This document shows positions 60,385 through 64,000 of a stretch of DNA of 64,000 nt, one piece after another (within the stretch, counting starts at the first letter, position 1; each line of letters begins with the position of its first letter). Source of the stretch: Istiophorus platypterus (taxonomy: Eukaryota > Chordata > Actinopteri > Istiophoriformes > Istiophoridae); the NCBI GenBank assembly GCA_016859345.1, contig CM029129.1, forward strand, positions 19,876,695 through 19,940,694, written 5' to 3'. A model generated the notes under the pieces. It ran no database searches and had not been told where the DNA came from. It saw nothing but the letters and a program-made list of their open reading frames with translations. Both the position numbers and the translations under genes were made by a program.

Positions 60385-63300
60385 AATTAAGATTTCAAAG
60401 AGAAGTGATGATTGTAAAACAGCAAAATTTTGACAGATAATGGACTTATTTATTTTGTTTCCCCCTTCAGTAGCTGCAAGCTCTTCCCCCACTGCCTCTA
60501 CTCTTCATTCTAAGATAGACTACCCACAACCTGCCTCCAGTTGCCAACTTATAATTGATCTCCTCATCTTACTATTGGACAGACAGCAAATACGTGCACT
60601 CTGTTCCCATTTCTTAAATTTTGCTTTCAGTGCTGTAGTTACACTTACACACTGGAAAAAGACAAGACATCACTCAGTACCTCAGAATTACTATTCAGAA
60701 TGTTTGCTGGCTAGACATAAGATTGAGCAAAGTTACAAAATGATATGTTTAAGTAAGTGCCAAAGCACTGAAAACACAAAAGAGAGGTGAACCTGAGCGA
60801 CAACCTGCCACAAAAAGACTCATCTAAACCTCGTTCGGGTTCCAATCTGTCTCCATGCAAAAGCTCGACGTTCAGATGTCTCGCCTCGCTTCCTCTGTAA
60901 TGACAATCATGCGTGTGTGACAATAGGGGTGCACACACACGCACGCCCTGCATATCTAATGATAGCGTTTATGACCTCTATGGCAAGAGAGGCAGCGCAG
61001 ACAAAAGGCAGCCAGGCTTGAAGTGCTGTGGGAGTTTACCATTAGTACATTATGAATAAGAAAAAGTGGCAAACAGCCAGGGGAAGTCACAGAGCTGAAT
61101 GTGCTTCAGCTACGAGCATCGAGGGCGAGTGGTGGCATTTAGACAGGTGCTTTGCAATTGTTACAAAAGGATGATTCAGATTAATGCGAGTGGATAATTT
61201 CGTGCATCAGTCTTTTTGTTTTGTGGATGTTTTTGTCCTTGAAGGCATGATGCCACCAACATTACAAGATTAAGACCACAGTCTACGCACAGCGGAACTA
61301 GAACTGTAATATAACAATGAGTACAGAGGAGTGCTGGATAGGTTCTTATAGCTGGTCTTAATACGAGAAAGGATGATGGATTTATAGGCATTAGAGCCGA
61401 ACAGCACGCTAACACTTCACTGAGGTGCTGTATGTAAAGTATGATTACTATTATTCAATAACTTTTCAATGTGTATTTTTCTGAAAAGTAAAATACTTTG
61501 GTACACGGTGTGAATAGTGAAATATTCACATAGTAGTACGTAGCTTTATAGTTTTATTCGTCCAGGTTTTGCTATATTTGCCCCTTAGGTTTTTTTGCAG
61601 TTATGAAGCTTTCCAGGGCAAAGCTGTTTTTTTTTTTATTATTATTAAATTTGGGTAAGCTTACCCTAATGTTCCTCCAAATAAAAATCAATACCTGTGT
61701 TGTCCCTGCCTGTGAGGCTACACTTATTCCTGAGGTGTTTATCCCCCCCCCACTAAACTTTCTAGGACTCACCTGTCAGTTAAACACTGAGCACGCTCCG
61801 TTTGGTGCACGGCTGGTGCACCTCATGTCGCGTAACAGAAGGGGCAGAGGAGGTTACAGTAAACTGCCAACGGGCATTGTGTTGGAATTCCGGCTGCCAT
61901 CAGCTGATGGTCACACAGGGGCGGGAAGCGGAGCAGAAGCTGTGGGAACGCTTCCTGCTAGGCACAAGTTAAAAAGATATAACAGAAAAAGTATGGCAGC
62001 GTATTAATACGTCTTATCACTATGTGTATTTAGATTAATCTACAGGTATCATAGGTACATTAAAGGGAGAATAGGGAGTACATAAAAGGGAATACTAAGA
62101 AATAAATGTTTTTTTTCATATTCCTAATCTAAAAAAACAAAAAGAAAAAACACGACAAACAGGGAGTTTACACCTTGCAAAATGAAAAAATGTGGAATCT
62201 GAAAGTGGAGAAATATAAGAATTTGATACCACTGGAGCTGTTGGCATGTTTTACTTGGATTGAGGTTGTAATTCATCGCACAATTCACAGTCACACAATG
62301 AAGTATATTATTGAAGTAGTAGCAAAAGTACTCAATGCTATTCAAGAGCAGATTGATATTTTGTTAGCTCCTACAATCACCTTCTAATCTTTAAAAATAA
62401 ATAATCGGGGAACAAGTAGTGAGCCAGAAAGAGGGCTAATACAGACAACATGAAGTCAATTTTTTTTATTTTTTTCTAACTGCAGATTGAAAGTATACAA
62501 CTGAACATCATGATTTGATTTTTATTATGAGACTCATAAATAAAAATACAAAAAAATTCCACTACAAAAAACAATCTACTGTTAGTAGGATGTAAAAAAA
62601 AAAGAAAAAAAAGAAAAGAAATATTCTTTATATTTTCACTATCAAAGGCACAACATTGACTTTAGTGACAACATGGAGAAGAGAACCTGCAGCATTAAAT
62701 CTTTTATTTTTCCTTTTTATTTTTTTCACACTCCATCAGAGAACACTGAAATGTTACAAAGAGATGTGTCTGATTCTACATGGAAAGAAACAAAAAAAAA
62801 AAAAAAAAAAAAGAGAGAGAACAACCTCTATATCAACAGACGGTGGCTATAGATTGGTGGCACAGCTCAACAGGAAACGCACGGCCACGGAAAAAAAAAA
62901 TAGCACGTTGTCGCTGGAAAAGACAAAGGACCTTTGCAAAGCTCTAATGCAAATTAAAAAAAAAAAAAATTATACAACCGACAACAATAAGAGAACAAAA
63001 TAAAGAAAATAAAAAATAATAATTGGGCACCTTCTAAGATTAGGCTAAGATTAGGTGCTGAGGTAGACAAAAACTATAACAATTCAAATCATAATAAAAA
63101 CACTATTTTCTTAATACAGAGCAACTTGACTGGCACTTGTGCTGTCACAACAATGGAGGAGAGAAGTAGCACAGACAAGCCAGGGAAAGACAAAGAGAGA
63201 AAAGCTTTGTTACATAAAAAGCTTTGTTATGCTTGGTCCGACAGGGCAATTGGTCCTCAGTGCTAATATAAAAAAATACAATGTCTTGGTGCTTTGTTAC

Positions 63301-64000
63301 TCAAACAGTTTTTAGTCTAGACCTCGATGGCACATGCATTGCAACACTGCATGAAATGGCTACTTTGTTCTAGAAACACCACACCAAAACACAGAGTGCC
63401 AGCTCCAGGGATGCCATGATTCCTCTCTGACGAATTTCAACATCCCCCATCTAAATGCGTTTTGTAAAGAGGAAAAGTACTTAAAAAAAAAACAAACAAA
63501 CTGAAGCAAAGCAGAAAGGGAATTCCCTAGTGCCAACCTACCCAAATGGAGGTTTTCTTTACTTTTTTTTTTTAATATTTTTTTCAAGAGCAATATAAAG
63601 TTCTCATTAGCAAACCTGTTGCTGTCAAAAAAAGAGAGAATATAATAGACAATGCGAATGGAAAAGCAGACTCAGATTCAATTTGCTTACAGAAAGAAAA
63701 AAACAAAACAATTTCATGGATCAGACTTTGTCCCGAAAGTCTTTGCAGATTCATTTCACCACTGCAGCCTGTCTGTAATCCAGTAAAGACCCCCCCCCCA
63801 TGCTTTGTTTTGTGTTTGCTAAATATAAATGCTTTTGGGTGCCAATCAAAAATTATGTGGCCTAAGAATAGAAGAAGGTAATGCAGGATCCCAGTTGCTA
63901 TTTCAGTAGCATTAAGGGGTTATTGCAGTCCTTGAAAAAAAAAAAAAAAAAAAAAAAAGGAGCCCTGCTCTATTCAGGATTAAAAAAAAAAAAAAAAAAA

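Larger units (their letters stand above)
56159..64000. other. Gene-free region downstream of htr3a
   Basis: No exon is supported. It contains the htr3a 3'UTR, a poly-G run (about 56750-56766), a poly-C run (about 58501-58517), a MITE (59383-59799), a SINE (60146-60384), a conserved-looking stretch (60800-61190) and an A-rich right end with many poly-A tracts. In human the next gene is ZBTB16, but no BTB or zinc-finger exon is visible here. Confidence 0.5.

Noticed and set aside
61603..62007. 134-codon frame with a hydrophobic start
   Set aside because: Low-complexity start derived from a T-run, no recognisable domain, and no splice or promoter context.
62656..64000. Possible 3'UTR or exons of a minus-strand gene at the right edge
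   Set aside because: A-rich sequence with many homopolymers, but no splice-compatible coding frame or recognisable protein; cannot be supported.

Overview
The window is nuclear DNA of a ray-finned fish, probably a percomorph teleost. Genes are split into short exons with GT/AG introns. The sequence is rich in dinucleotide, trinucleotide and tetranucleotide repeats, and the interspersed repeats are typical of teleosts (Tc1-like remnants, tRNA-derived SINEs, TTAA-type and other MITEs). I reconstructed four protein-coding genes by hand. Every exon junction keeps the reading frame.

Layout: (1) 1-4379 is 3' flank/UTR of orai2, with a decayed Tc1-like element. (2) orai2, minus strand, has coding exons at 6265-6495 and 4380-4949 and a CpG-rich presumed promoter at about 8770-9420. 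(3) 9420-13722 is intergenic DNA and usp28 3'UTR, with a second Tc1/mariner remnant. (4) usp28, minus strand, runs 36074 to 13723 in 26 coding exons and encodes 1214 aa. (5) 36075-39157 is the head-to-head gap between usp28 and htr3b. About three quarters of it is a nearly perfect 1.14-kb tandem duplication ending just before the htr3b start codon. (6) htr3b, plus strand, 39158-47451, has 9 coding exons and encodes 457 aa. (7) 47452-50492 is a spacer. (8) htr3a, plus strand, 50493-56158, has 9 coding exons and encodes 493 aa. (9) 56159-64000 has no recognisable gene; it holds a MITE, a SINE and conserved-looking non-coding stretches.

The order usp28-htr3b-htr3a, with usp28 divergent from the two receptor genes, matches my knowledge of human chromosome 11q23, where ZBTB16 follows HTR3A. 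No ZBTB16 coding exon is visible here. In human, ORAI2 is on another chromosome, so its position next to usp28 is a fish arrangement. The two HTR3 genes are tandem paralogues with identical sizes for exons 2-5 and 7. Their products would form homomeric (3A) or heteromeric (3A/3B) serotonin-gated cation channels. ORAI2 is a store-operated calcium channel subunit and USP28 a deubiquitinase; neither has an obvious pathway link to the receptors.

The most notable observations are the promoter-proximal duplication at htr3b, the apparent loss of the USP28 SUMO-interacting motif, the expanded acidic/proline-rich USP28 insert, the altered MA-helix charges in HTR3A (R-K-Q), and a repeat shared between the usp28 3'UTR and one of its introns. 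I found no clearly new biological system.
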